Source: Asticcacaulis sp. YBE204 (GTDB lineage Bacteria; Pseudomonadota; Alphaproteobacteria; Caulobacterales; Caulobacteraceae). Taken from it: 64,000 bases of DNA. Below the pieces are notes generated by a model. That model saw only the letters and a program-made list of their open reading frames with translations. It was not told where the DNA came from and searched no databases. The number at the start of each line of letters is the position of its first letter. Within the stretch, counting starts at the first letter, position 1. Of the stretch, positions 15,945 to 24,885 are shown in pieces. Location of the stretch: NCBI RefSeq assembly GCF_000495855.1, contig NZ_AWGF01000001.1, forward strand, positions 310,001 through 374,000, written 5' to 3'. A program made the translations under genes and the position numbers.

Positions 15945-17069
15945 ATGACACACGCCTTCTTCCAATGGCTCGACGCGCTTAAGCCTAAGCCCCTGCCGGT
16001 GTCGGGGCTTGAAAGGATGCGCGGCGCGCTGGGGGCATTTATCGGCATCGGTATCACGGCCCTGACGTGCTTGCTGCTGTCCAGACAGATCGGTCTGTCT
16101 CCCTGGCTGGTGGCCCCCTTGGGCGCGTCGGCGGTGCTGGTGTTCGCTGTCCCCGCGTCTCCGCTCGCGCAGCCCTGGGCGGTCGTCGGCGGCAATACGG
16201 TTTCGGCCATTGTGGGTCTGATTTGCGCCAGTCTGGTGCCCGATCCTGTCATCGCCGCGTCGCTGGCCGTCAGCCTCGCTATCGCCGCCATGTTCGCCAC
16301 GCGCAGTCTGCATCCGCCGGGCGGGGCTATGGCGTTGCTGGTCGTGCTGACTCAAACCCACAATCCGTGGTTCGCCCTGTTCCCGGCCTTTACCAATTCG
16401 CTGCTGCTGGTCGCGGCGGGCATCGTCTTCAATAGCGTGACGAAGCGCAACTACCCGCACATAGCCCCTGTACCTAAACCTGACACAAATACTCTCAGGC
16501 GCGTGGCACCGGGCGATATCGCGGCGGCGCTGGCGCAGATGGATCGCGTCATCGATATTGCGCCCGACGATCTGGAAACCCTCCTGATCCTGTCGGAAGC
16601 CCATGCCTATCAACGCCATATGCACCATATACGGGCCAAAGACATCATGACGGCGGACCCGGTGCATGTGGAATTCGGCACATCGCTTGAGGAGGTTCTG
16701 GTGATTCTGCGCACTCACGATTTCAAGCTGTTGCCGGTCACCGACAAGGCCCGCCGCGTCCTCGGCGTTATCACCCCCGACGACCTGTTTCGCCACGCCG
16801 TCGGTACACCGGCGACCTTGAGCGAAAATCTGAAACGTCTGGTTCGCCGCACGCCGTCGCCCCATTCGCACAAGCCCGAAGTCGCCGGTCAGGTCATGAC
16901 CACGGCCTTCACCACCGCCGATCATCTGGCCAATATGACGACGCTGACGCCGCTATTCACCGACAGGGGGCGGCACCATCTGTTGATTCTCGACGATACG
17001 CGGCGTCTGACGGGCATCCTCAGCGCCTCCGACCTGATGCGCGCGGTCTATCACCGTCCGGCGGCGTGA
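15945..17069 (+). CDS. HPP family membrane protein with two CBS domains
   Basis: The first part (about residues 1-180) has four to five membrane helices and HPP-family motifs (APLGASAVLVFAVPASPLAQPW, RSLHPPGGAMAL, with the His-Pro-Pro that names the family). The last part (about 228-374) is a pair of CBS domains (KDIMTADPVHVEFGTSLEEVL, GVITPDDLF, TGILSASDLMRAVYHRP), which usually bind adenine nucleotides. HPP proteins have been linked to nitrite transport in plants and cyanobacteria; the bacterial CBS fusions are uncharacterised, so a nucleotide-gated transporter is an inference. It lies 34 bases after divL. Confidence 0.85.
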   Translation: MTHAFFQWLDALKPKPLPVSGLERMRGALGAFIGIGITALTCLLLSRQIGLSPWLVAPLGASAVLVFAVPASPLAQPWAVVGGNTVSAIVGLICASLVPDPVIAASLAVSLAIAAMFATRSLHPPGGAMALLVVLTQTHNPWFALFPAFTNSLLLVAAGIVFNSVTKRNYPHIAPVPKPDTNTLRRVAPGDIAAALAQMDRVIDIAPDDLETLLILSEAHAYQRHMHHIRAKDIMTADPVHVEFGTSLEEVLVILRTHDFKLLPVTDKARRVLGVITPDDLFRHAVGTPATLSENLKRLVRRTPSPHSHKPEVAGQVMTTAFTTADHLANMTTLTPLFTDRGRHHLLILDDTRRLTGILSASDLMRAVYHRPAA

Positions 17070-17132
17070 CTTAGGGAGATATTAAAGGCTGACGGGTTAA
17101 GATCATACATCTCCCGTTCTCGTACCGGCCCC

Positions 17133-19493
17133 ATGTTCCGCAGACTGCGCACCAAACTTCTGATCCTGTACGGCGGCGTGTTCAGCCTCGCTTTGCTGTT
17201 CCTTGGCCTGACCGCGCAATTCGCCATCATCGCCTACGCCAAACAAAACGTGCAGAACGAGATGGGCGCGGCGACCTCGGTCTTCACGCGCCTGTGGAGC
17301 CAGAAATCCGACGCCATCACAACCAATGCCGAGCTTCTGTCGCGCGATTTCGGCTTCAAATCGGCGCTGGCCAATGGCGATGTGCCGACCCTTGTCTCGG
17401 CATTCGATAATCTTCAAAGCCGTGTTCAGGCCGACGAAGGCCTGATCGTCTCCAGCGACGGCGCGGTGCTGGCGGGGGCCGAAAGCCCGATCGCCAGCGA
17501 CATTGCCGCCATCCTGATCGACACGCAGCCCACCGAAGCGCGCACCGGCATCGTTACTGTCAAAGGACAGGCGTGGTCGACGGTAATAGCCCCGGTGCTG
17601 GCGCCCGATCCGATGGGCTGGGTCGTCTTCGCTTCGCGCGTCGATCGGGCGCAGATGAAGGGGCTTGAGACCCTGTCGTCGATCCCGCTGGATGCGGCGA
17701 TCCTGTCGCCCGACGCAAAAGGCGTGTGGCGTTCGACCTCCGGTGACCTGTCCGATGATGCGATCCGCGACCTGTCGGCCTTCGCGGTCCAACAGAAGGC
17801 CCGCACCCGCGCCGAGATCGTTTCCGGTACGAAAGGCCAGATCATAGCGGTAGGGACCGCCCTGCCCAGCCTGAACGACGGCGAACCGAGCCTGCTTCTG
17901 CTCTCCTATCCGCTTAACAAGGCCCTGGGTTCCTATCAGAACCTGTTGTTCGTCCTGATGGGGCTGGGCGTCGTGACCCTGTGCGTGGTCATTCTGGCCA
18001 GCCTGTTTCTGGCGCGAACCCTGACACGACCGATCCTGAGGCTCAACCGCGCTGCCGAAAAGCTGAAGGCCGGTGAAACGGAGCTGGTCACCCTGAATTC
18101 CCGCGACGAAATCGCCGATCTGGCGGCGGCCTTCAATGAAATGGCTGTGTCGATCAACGAACGCGAACAGCGCATCCTGCACATGGCGCGTCACGACCTG
18201 ACCACGGACCTGCCGAACCGGGCAGCGCTGGAAGAGCGCGCGGGCTTGCTGACGTTGGACGGCGGGCAGCCGCTGATCTATGCCATCGGGGTCGAGCGGT
18301 TCAGCCACATCCGCTCGATCTGGGGCGTGAAGACCTCGAACGGGGTCATCAATGCCCTGGCCGATCTGCTGCACGGCCTCAATCCCGACGCCCTGATCGG
18401 GCGGCTGGGGCCGGATGTGATCGGCATGGTCATCGCGAACCCGCAAGGCGGGTTTGCCTTCGATCTGGCGCCGGATTTTGCCACGACCATCGCTCAGATA
18501 CTCGATGCCCGCGTTCCTATCGACGATCAGATGGTCGATATCGGTGTCGTCATCGGCTATGACACCGCGCCCTCGGTCGGTCAGACCGCCGCCGAATATA
18601 TCGAAAAGGCCCTGATCGCGCTTGATCAGGCGCGCACGGCCAAGCTCAAGACCGCCGCCTTCGACCCGAAGACCTATGACGAGCTGGCCGATAACGTCCT
18701 GCTGACCGATCAGCTGCATTCGGCGCTCGATAACGAAGAGCTGATGGTCTTTTACCAGCCGAAATACGATTACCGTCTGGGGCGCGTCACCGCCGCCGAA
18801 GCGCTGGTGCGCTGGAACCACGCCACGCGCGGCATGGTCTCGCCGCAACGCTTCGTCCTGCTGGCCGAGGAAACCGGCTTTATCCGCGACCTGACCCTTC
18901 TGGTGTTGAAACATACCCTGCGCGATCAGGCGCGTTTGAAGGCGCTCGGCCTCGATATCGCGATGAGCGTCAACTATTCCGGTCGCCTTTTGACCGACCG
19001 CGAATATACCGAACGGACCCTGGCCATCTGTGCGCAGGCCGCCGGTCAGGTCTGTCTTGAGATCACCGAAACCGCCGTCATCGAAGATCCGACCGTCGGC
19101 CTTGCCGCCATCGAGCGCTTCGTCGCTGCCGGGATCGAGGTGTCGCTCGACGATTTCGGCACCGGCCTGTCGTCTCTGTCCTATCTCAAGATGATCCCGG
19201 CGCAGGAACTGAAGATCGACCGCTCCTTCATCATGGAGATGGAAAAGGGGCAGCGCGAACGGCTTCTGGTCGCTTCGACGATCAATCTGGCGCACGGCCT
19301 CGGTATGAAAGTCACCGCCGAGGGTGTCGAAGACGACACAGCTCTGGCGCTGCTGGCCGGGATGGGCTGCGACATGGCGCAGGGCTACGGCATTGCCCGC
19401 CCGATGCCCGTCGATGCGCTGGAGATATGGCTGCGCGAGCGCGAAGCGACACCCGTTGTTGCTGAGGAAATGCCGCAAGCGACGCAAAGATAG
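17133..19493 (+). CDS. Membrane c-di-GMP phosphodiesterase (EAL) with degenerate GGDEF
   Basis: The 786-residue protein has an N-terminal membrane helix (about 8-30), a periplasmic sensor region, a second helix (about 270-292), HAMP (about 293-345), a GGDEF-like domain and a C-terminal EAL domain. The EAL domain looks active: EALVRW (Glu556), ITETAVIED, DDFGTGLSSLSYLK and TAEGVED are all present. The GGDEF site reads GPDVI, so cyclase activity is unlikely; such domains often bind GTP and regulate the EAL part. It probably lowers c-di-GMP in response to a periplasmic signal. It is monocistronic. Confidence 0.88.
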   Translation: MFRRLRTKLLILYGGVFSLALLFLGLTAQFAIIAYAKQNVQNEMGAATSVFTRLWSQKSDAITTNAELLSRDFGFKSALANGDVPTLVSAFDNLQSRVQADEGLIVSSDGAVLAGAESPIASDIAAILIDTQPTEARTGIVTVKGQAWSTVIAPVLAPDPMGWVVFASRVDRAQMKGLETLSSIPLDAAILSPDAKGVWRSTSGDLSDDAIRDLSAFAVQQKARTRAEIVSGTKGQIIAVGTALPSLNDGEPSLLLLSYPLNKALGSYQNLLFVLMGLGVVTLCVVILASLFLARTLTRPILRLNRAAEKLKAGETELVTLNSRDEIADLAAAFNEMAVSINEREQRILHMARHDLTTDLPNRAALEERAGLLTLDGGQPLIYAIGVERFSHIRSIWGVKTSNGVINALADLLHGLNPDALIGRLGPDVIGMVIANPQGGFAFDLAPDFATTIAQILDARVPIDDQMVDIGVVIGYDTAPSVGQTAAEYIEKALIALDQARTAKLKTAAFDPKTYDELADNVLLTDQLHSALDNEELMVFYQPKYDYRLGRVTAAEALVRWNHATRGMVSPQRFVLLAEETGFIRDLTLLVLKHTLRDQARLKALGLDIAMSVNYSGRLLTDREYTERTLAICAQAAGQVCLEITETAVIEDPTVGLAAIERFVAAGIEVSLDDFGTGLSSLSYLKMIPAQELKIDRSFIMEMEKGQRERLLVASTINLAHGLGMKVTAEGVEDDTALALLAGMGCDMAQGYGIARPMPVDALEIWLREREATPVVAEEMPQATQR

Positions 19494-19591
19494 ACGACGC
19501 TCAGGGCACGGCCTAGGTTGGCCGGACGGTGGTTTGGAGGTAGCCAAATGACCAGATCGTTCGTTTTGCCGGTGCATACAGCCCCTTCGGG

Positions 19592-20566
19592 CTAAGCGCT
19601 TATTTGAGTCTGATACGCCATAATAACCTCTCGATGCCGCTGATAGACGGCATAATAGGCTTCTACCAGTTCTACAGACGTGTAGTAGCGCAGGCTGTGT
19701 AAGTCAGGGGTGAGGTTGGACTTCAGACTATAGGACCGATCCACAGGCGGGTTATCGAAGGTCAGGCCGAGCATCCGGTGGACAGCGGGGTGCGGCGCTT
19801 TGACGATATCCGACAGAGGGTCTTCCTGAATCACCTCGCGCATATCGTAATGCGCTATGCCCAGATGCGTAAGGATACGGTCGGCCAGTACGGATAGCAG
19901 ATGGGCGGTGGGATGGTTGAGCGTATGGAACAGGCGCCGGTGCTTATAATGCTCGGCCACATAGTCGACCATCCTGATGTCGAGGTGAGCTTCGCGTCGG
20001 GTCAGTTCGATAAGAGACTGCTCGGCAGCCCCGGCATAGTTCTGCTGAAAAAAGGCATCGTCCGAGAAAAGCGCGGCGGCGCGATCCGGGGACCGGCCCT
20101 GCTGATAGGCATAGATGACCGACGCCAGATGGTAGTCCGTCATCGGCCCCTGGACGACGTGGCGCGAGCCGTCGGCGTGGAGATAGACCATGTCGGGCGT
20201 ATAGCCGAGGAAATAAAGGTTCGGGATGAGGTGCAGGCGGTCGCCGCACAGCACCTTCAGATTGGAGGTGCGAAGCCACTCGACAGGATATTGATCGTGG
20301 ATCGTGTGAGACAGCACGATATCGGCGGTGTCGATCAGGCGGGCGTAGTTCGCATAGGTGTTACGCGGAAAACTGGCGACCGATACGGCGCCCAGAATAT
20401 CGGCCGACGGCACCATGGCCTTCAGCATCGGTACAAGCGCCTGCGCCTGACAGTTGCCCACCAGAGCGATACGGGGACTGCCCGTGGAGGGCGTGAGGGA
20501 AGCCAGAAGTCTTGAGGCCTTGCGGGCCGCCCGGACTATCAGGCTTCTATCTTGACTGCCTATCAC
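19592..20566 (-). CDS. WcbI-like polysaccharide biosynthesis protein
   Basis: About 324 residues, resembling WcbI-type proteins linked to capsule or surface polysaccharide biosynthesis and proposed to be acyltransferases. The N-terminal block IALVGNCQAQALVPMLKAM is the family signature (G-N-C-Q), followed by DIVLSHTIHDQYP and, further on, a conserved-looking HPTAHLLSVLADRIL segment. The frame stays open upstream across the ferredoxin gene, but that part is out-of-frame shadow. The GTG at 20566 with GGGGGA just upstream is the best start. It is transcribed after the ferredoxin on the same strand with an 83-base gap. No other polysaccharide genes are near. Confidence 0.65.
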   Translation of the reverse strand: MIGSQDRSLIVRAARKASRLLASLTPSTGSPRIALVGNCQAQALVPMLKAMVPSADILGAVSVASFPRNTYANYARLIDTADIVLSHTIHDQYPVEWLRTSNLKVLCGDRLHLIPNLYFLGYTPDMVYLHADGSRHVVQGPMTDYHLASVIYAYQQGRSPDRAAALFSDDAFFQQNYAGAAEQSLIELTRREAHLDIRMVDYVAEHYKHRRLFHTLNHPTAHLLSVLADRILTHLGIAHYDMREVIQEDPLSDIVKAPHPAVHRMLGLTFDNPPVDRSYSLKSNLTPDLHSLRYYTSVELVEAYYAVYQRHREVIMAYQTQISA

Positions 20567-20649
20567 ACCGTCCCCCGTTTTATGTTTTAACCTCTTGTTT
20601 AGTCGCGATATTGTAGCCGAAAACCGCTTACACTTTTCGGCATATCGCT

Positions 20650-20970
20650 TTAGTGCTGATTTTCCGGCAGTCGCACGATCAGGCCGTCCAGCGCTTCGGT
20701 GACGCGGATCTGGCACGACAGGCGCGAGGTGGGTTCGACCTCCTGCGCGAAATCGAGCATCGACTCTTCCATCACCGACGGGCCGCCGGTTTTCTCGAAC
20801 CAGTCCGGATCGACATAGACGTGGCAGGTCGCACAGGCGCAGGCCCCGCCACAGTCGGCGTCGATGCCGGGGATATTGTGCTTGATCGCCCCTTCCATGA
20901 CGGAATTTCCCGTCCGGACCTCGATCTCGTGGGTTTGGCCGTTGGATTCGATATAGGTGATCTTGGGCAT
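20650..20970 (-). CDS. [2Fe-2S] ferredoxin, adrenodoxin type
   Basis: A 106-residue electron-transfer protein with the cluster motif [14 protein letters not shown] (C-x5-C-x2-C) and a fourth Cys in RLSCQIRV. The pattern is that of vertebrate-type ferredoxins used by P450s, Fe-S assembly or ring-hydroxylating systems. The ATG at 20970 begins the canonical [18 protein letters not shown] start; the longer open frame is not needed. It is placed downstream of sdhB but separated by an intrinsic terminator, so it probably has its own promoter. The physiological partner cannot be named. Confidence 0.9.
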   Translation of the reverse strand: MPKITYIESNGQTHEIEVRTGNSVMEGAIKHNIPGIDADCGGACACATCHVYVDPDWFEKTGGPSVMEESMLDFAQEVEPTSRLSCQIRVTEALDGLIVRLPENQH

Positions 20971-20982
20971 GGAAGGCCATTT

Positions 20983-21017
20983 CAAAAACACAGAGCCGAA
21001 GCAAAAGCTTCGGCTCT
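20983..21017 (-). terminator. Intrinsic terminator of the sdhCDAB operon
   Basis: On the minus strand an 11-bp perfect stem (AGAGCCGAAGC / GCTTCGGCTCT) with a TTTT loop is followed by TGTGTTTTTG. It lies 102 bases past the sdhB stop codon and just before the ferredoxin start. Confidence 0.85.
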
Positions 21018-21118
21018 CAGGATAGAAAGCAAAAATTTGCGACGAGCCGTCTCTAGCAAATTTTTTCGATATCGGAAGGGGGCACATGGGGGAAACGCCG
21101 TTTCCCCCATGAAGGTGA

Positions 21119-21895
21119 TTAACCCTTATTCGGCATCATCTTCTTGAGTTCGGCGATCGCCTTGGCCGGGTTGAGACCCTTGGGGCAGACCTGCGCGCAG
21201 TTCATGATGGTGTGGCAACGATAGAGCTTGAACGGATCTTCGAGCGATTCCAGACGTTGCTTCGTGTGGTCGTCGCGCGAGTCGGCGACCCAGCGATAGG
21301 CCTGAAGCAACGCTGCCGGGCCGAGATACTTGTCCTGGTTCCACCAGTAGCTGGGGCACGAGGTCGAGCAGCAGGCGCACAGGATGCACTCGTAAAGGCC
21401 GTCGAGCTTGTCGCGGTTGGCGGGGCTTTGCAGGCGTTCCTTCTGCGGGTCCGGCGTCGTCGATTGCAGATAGGGCTCGATCGAGGCGTACTGCGCGTAG
21501 AAGCCGCTCAGGTCGGGGACGAGATCCTTGACGACCGGCATGTGCGGCAGCGGCGCGATGGTGATCTCGCCATTATATTCGTCGTGACCCTTGGTACAGG
21601 CCAGCGTGTTGCGCCCGCCGATATTCATGGCGCACGAGCCGCAGATACCTTCGCGGCACGAGCGGCGGAACGAGAGCGTCGAATCGATGTTGTTCTTGAT
21701 GTAAATCAAGGAGTCCAACAGCATCGGGCCGTGAGCCTTGGAATCGACCTCGTACTTGTCCCAGCGCGGGTTTTCGCCCGTTTCCGGATCGAAGCGGTAG
21801 ATCTTGTACACGCGGACGTTCTTCGACCCCGACGGTGCCTTGTAGCGCTTGCCGGCCTTGATCTGCGAGTGTTTGGGGAGCGTCAGTTCAACCAT
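21119..21895 (-). CDS. sdhB: Succinate dehydrogenase iron-sulfur subunit SdhB
   Basis: The 258-residue Fe-S subunit of respiratory complex II passes electrons from the SdhA flavin to quinone. The N-terminal [2Fe-2S] motif is [22 protein letters not shown]. The C-terminal [4Fe-4S]/[3Fe-4S] motifs are [16 protein letters not shown] and [17 protein letters not shown]. It is the last gene of sdhCDAB, 15 bases after sdhA, and is followed by a strong terminator. Length is normal for the alphaproteobacterial form. Confidence 0.97.
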   Translation of the reverse strand: MVELTLPKHSQIKAGKRYKAPSGSKNVRVYKIYRFDPETGENPRWDKYEVDSKAHGPMLLDSLIYIKNNIDSTLSFRRSCREGICGSCAMNIGGRNTLACTKGHDEYNGEITIAPLPHMPVVKDLVPDLSGFYAQYASIEPYLQSTTPDPQKERLQSPANRDKLDGLYECILCACCSTSCPSYWWNQDKYLGPAALLQAYRWVADSRDDHTKQRLESLEDPFKLYRCHTIMNCAQVCPKGLNPAKAIAELKKMMPNKG

Positions 21896-21910
21896 GGTTT
21901 CATACTCCCC

Positions 21911-23695
21911 TTAGTACACCCGCGCCTTGGGCGCGATATAGGCGATGTCGTTGGTCATCGTATAGGTATGGACCGGACGATAGTCGGCGGTCACAGCCCC
22001 CGTCTTGGTGTCGAGCCACATCAGGGTGTGCTTCATCCAGGTGTCGTCGTCGCGGTTCGGGAAGTCTTCGCGAGCGTGGGCACCGCGCGATTCCTGACGG
22101 TTGAGCGCCGAATTGACGGTGATGACGGCCTGACCGATCAGGTTGTCGTATTCGAGGGCTTCGAGCAGATCGGTGTTCCAGATCATGCCACGGTCCTTGA
22201 TGCCGATGTCCGACGAGGCCGTGTAGATTTCGGCCAGACGGTTGACGCCCTGTTGCAGGGTCTCGCCGGTGCGGAAGACGGCGGCGTCTTCCTGCATGGC
22301 GCGCTGCATGCGCAGACGCAGGTCGGCGGTCGGCGTCGAACCCGAAGCCGTGCGGAACTTGTCCAGACGCGCCAGATGGCCTTCGACGGCGGTCTTGCCG
22401 ATGTCCTTGTGCGCTTCGCCGGCCTTGACCAGCTCAGGGGCGCGCTTGCCCGCCGCGCGGCCGAACACCACGAGGTCGATCAGCGAGTTCGAGCCGAGGC
22501 GGTTGGCCCCGTGTACCGAGACGCAGGCCGCTTCGCCGACGGCCATCAGGCCCGGCACGACGGCGTCGGGATTGCCGTCTTTCAGGGTGACGACTTCGCC
22601 GTGATAGTTGGTCGGAATGCCGCCCATATTGTAGTGGACGGTCGGGATGACCGGGATCGGTTCCTTGGTCACGTCGACGCCGGCGAAGATCTTCGCCGAT
22701 TCCGAGATGCCCGGCAGGCGCTTGTGTAGCAGGTCGGGCGGCAGGTGGTCGAGGTGCAGGAAGATGTGGTCCTTGTCCGGGCCGACGCCGCGGCCTTCAC
22801 GGATTTCCATTGTCATCGAACGCGAGACGACGTCGCGCGAGGCGAGGTCCTTGGCCGACGGCGCGTAACGTTCCATGAAGCGCTCACCCGCCGAATTGGT
22901 CAGGTAACCGCCTTCGCCGCGCGCGCCTTCGGTGATCAGGCAGCCCGAACCGTAGATGCCGGTCGGGTGGAACTGAACGAACTCAAGGTCTTGCAGGGGC
23001 AGACCGGCGCGCAGCACCATGCCGCCGCCGTCGCCGGTGCAGGTATGGGCCGAGGTCGCCGAGAAGTAGGCGCGACCATAACCGCCGGTCGCCAGAATGA
23101 CGAGGTGGGCGCGGAAGACGTGGATCGTGCCGTCGTCCAGCTTCCAGCAGGTCACCCCGCGGCAGACGCCGTCATCCATGATCAGGTCGAGCGCGAAATA
23201 TTCGATGAAGAACTCGACGTCTTCTTTCAGCGACTGACCGTACAGCGTGTGCAGCATGGCGTGGCCGGTACGGTCGGCGGCGGCGCAGGTGCGCTGCACC
23301 GGGCCTTCGCCGAAGTTCTTGGTCATGCCGCCGAACGGACGCTGATAGATCTTGCCGTCTTCGGTACGCGAGAAGGGCACGCCCCAGTGTTCGAGCTCAT
23401 AAACCGCGTCCGGCGCGTTGCGGACGAGGTATTCGATGGCGTCCTGATCGCCCAGCCAGTCCGACCCCTTGACAGTGTCGTACATGTGCCACTGCCACTT
23501 GTCCTCGGACATGTTGCCGAGCGAGGCGGCGACGCCCCCTTGGGCAGCGACAGTGTGCGAACGGGTGGGGAAAACCTTGGTGATACAGGCGGTCTTGAGG
23601 CCGGATTGTCCGCAGCCGAGCGCCGCGCGCAGGCCCGCGCCACCGGCACCCACGACCACCACGTCATATTCGTGTTCGATGATCTTGTAGGTCAT
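21911..23695 (-). CDS. sdhA: Succinate dehydrogenase flavoprotein subunit SdhA
   Basis: The 594-residue catalytic subunit oxidises succinate to fumarate. The FAD-binding [12 protein letters not shown] motif lies near the N terminus, followed by the flavin-linkage region [11 protein letters not shown]. The block [25 protein letters not shown] and the catalytic Arg region ([16 protein letters not shown]-terminal [16 protein letters not shown]) are intact. It sits between sdhD (3 bases upstream) and sdhB. The start ATG at 23695 gives the typical N terminus [18 protein letters not shown]. Confidence 0.97.
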   Translation of the reverse strand: MTYKIIEHEYDVVVVGAGGAGLRAALGCGQSGLKTACITKVFPTRSHTVAAQGGVAASLGNMSEDKWQWHMYDTVKGSDWLGDQDAIEYLVRNAPDAVYELEHWGVPFSRTEDGKIYQRPFGGMTKNFGEGPVQRTCAAADRTGHAMLHTLYGQSLKEDVEFFIEYFALDLIMDDGVCRGVTCWKLDDGTIHVFRAHLVILATGGYGRAYFSATSAHTCTGDGGGMVLRAGLPLQDLEFVQFHPTGIYGSGCLITEGARGEGGYLTNSAGERFMERYAPSAKDLASRDVVSRSMTMEIREGRGVGPDKDHIFLHLDHLPPDLLHKRLPGISESAKIFAGVDVTKEPIPVIPTVHYNMGGIPTNYHGEVVTLKDGNPDAVVPGLMAVGEAACVSVHGANRLGSNSLIDLVVFGRAAGKRAPELVKAGEAHKDIGKTAVEGHLARLDKFRTASGSTPTADLRLRMQRAMQEDAAVFRTGETLQQGVNRLAEIYTASSDIGIKDRGMIWNTDLLEALEYDNLIGQAVITVNSALNRQESRGAHAREDFPNRDDDTWMKHTLMWLDTKTGAVTADYRPVHTYTMTNDIAYIAPKARVY

Positions 23696-23698
23696 GGG

Positions 23699-24073
23699 TT
23701 ACGCCTTAAAAGCCAGAAAGATGCCGCCGAGTGCCGCCACGAGCAGCACAAGGCAGAAGAGGGCGCTGATCAGTTTGAGTGCGCGCGCGTTCGGGAAATA
23801 GTCCAGAACATTGGCGGTCAGGCCCATATGGGTGTGCCACACGGTGATGACGAAGGTCAGGGACAGCAGGCCCGCATTGAGCGGCACCTTGACGAAGGCC
23901 AGAGCGGCTTCATAGCCTTGCCCCATCAGGCCGTAGGCGCTCCACAGCGCCCAGCCGGTCAGCACGATCAGCGCCACCGAGGTCCAGCGTTCGGCCAGCC
24001 ATTCGCCCGCGCCGTGCTTTTCCGATTTTTTCCAGTCCTTCGAGGACCGCTCTTTCAGATACGAGTCGACCAT
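23699..24073 (-). CDS. sdhD: Succinate dehydrogenase membrane anchor SdhD
   Basis: A 124-residue hydrophobic anchor of complex II with three membrane helices. The block VWHTHMGLTANVLDYF matches the heme/quinone-site helix of SdhD proteins. The ATG at 24073 overlaps the sdhC stop codon (TAATG), giving translational coupling; the longer open frame reaching into sdhC is not needed. The protein has a charged N-terminal segment (KERSSKDWKKSEKHGAGEW) preceding helix one, as in other alphaproteobacteria. Confidence 0.92.
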   Translation of the reverse strand: MVDSYLKERSSKDWKKSEKHGAGEWLAERWTSVALIVLTGWALWSAYGLMGQGYEAALAFVKVPLNAGLLSLTFVITVWHTHMGLTANVLDYFPNARALKLISALFCLVLLVAALGGIFLAFKA

Positions 24074-24504
24074 TACAGCACCACCTTGCTCGTCGCCAAC
24101 AACACCGCCCAGAAGGCAATCGTCAGAGCGATGCCGAGCAGCAGGCCCCACCACGACAGGGCGTTGGCCGACTTAAGCTGAAAACCAAGCCCCAGATCCC
24201 AGATCAGGTGACGAATGCCGCCGGTCAGGTGTATGAACGCCGCCAGAGACAGCCCGAACCACACGAACAGACCGAATGGCGACGCCGCAAAGGTCAGGAA
24301 GGCCGTATAGGCCTGCGGGCAGCACCCCGATGCCGTCAAACCGATGGCCAGCAGCCAGGCGGCGACAAGGACCGCACCCACGACCAGCGCCAGACCGGTC
24401 GCCCGGTGCAGGATCGAGGTGAACATGGTGATATGGAATTTCCACACCTGAAGGTGCGGCGACAGCGGCCGGTAGACCGTTGGCTTTGAGGGAGGCTGAG
24501 ACAT
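24073..24504 (-). CDS. sdhC: Succinate dehydrogenase cytochrome b subunit SdhC
   Basis: The 143-residue first gene of sdhCDAB encodes the cytochrome b556 anchor. Signature segments are RPLSPHLQVWKF, SILHRATG (quinone site) and HLTGGIRHLIWD, which holds the likely heme-ligand histidine. Three membrane helices are visible. A good minus-strand promoter (TTGACA, 16 bases, TAAAAG) lies about 120 bases upstream, leaving a 5' leader of roughly 110 bases. Confidence 0.95.
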   Translation of the reverse strand: MSQPPSKPTVYRPLSPHLQVWKFHITMFTSILHRATGLALVVGAVLVAAWLLAIGLTASGCCPQAYTAFLTFAASPFGLFVWFGLSLAAFIHLTGGIRHLIWDLGLGFQLKSANALSWWGLLLGIALTIAFWAVLLATSKVVL

Positions 24505-24621
24505 ACTATATGGCCTTGATTACCCGGTGGTGTGGCGTGCCCCTCTTGACGTGGAACACGTTCGCCGGAGGCTTAACCTGATTGGGCGTGAAAAAGGTTA
24601 AATTTCCCGCGCCTTTGGGGT

Positions 24622-24649
24622 CTTTTAGACCCTGAGACGGATGTGTCAA
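24622..24649 (-). promoter_or_regulatory. Predicted sigma-70 promoter of sdhCDAB
   Basis: On the minus strand TTGACA (24649-24644) and TAAAAG (24627-24622) are separated by 16 bases. The rest of the 381-base gap between sdhC and the next plus-strand gene shows no protein-coding frame, but it includes a plus-strand terminator just beside this promoter. Confidence 0.55.
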
Positions 24650-24652
24650 CAG

Positions 24653-24680
24653 ACCGCACCCCCTGTCGGGGCGGTTTTTT
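24653..24680 (+). terminator. Plus-strand intrinsic terminator with no obvious gene upstream
   Basis: ACCGC-A-CCC pairs with GGG-GCGGT around a C/T-rich loop and is followed by six T. It would end transcripts running rightwards, yet the only upstream gene (sdhC) is on the other strand. It may end a small RNA begun near TTGACG at 24546, or block read-through into the sdh promoter from the opposite side. Confidence 0.55.
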
Positions 24681-24885
24681 GCGACCGCGAACATTTTGGC
24701 GACAGCATGGCCAATTCACAAATTCGCCATTTAAGGTGATTGGCGTCCAAATTAGGCCCCAGTTAAGATGCAGTACTTAACCTCTGTTTTATCTAAAGGT
24801 TTGTTCGCCTTTCAGGAGAACCGCCTTTCTCGGCCTTTGTTTCGGTACTGTAGTGCGGGTGGTTTTCAGCGTGATTCAGAACAAG

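Noticed and set aside
13391-16300. Minus-strand frame of 969 codons opposite divL and the HPP gene
   Set aside because: It spans two genes and the gap between them on the other strand, has no start site of its own, and its composition is that of a shadow frame.
17103-19577. Minus-strand frame of 824 codons opposite the EAL gene
   Set aside because: Antisense shadow of a recognisable EAL protein with no homology of its own.
20567-21004. Upstream extension of the WcbI-like gene through the ferredoxin region
   Set aside because: The extension is the out-of-frame reading of the ferredoxin gene on the same strand. A GTG with GGGGGA upstream at 20566 explains the real start.
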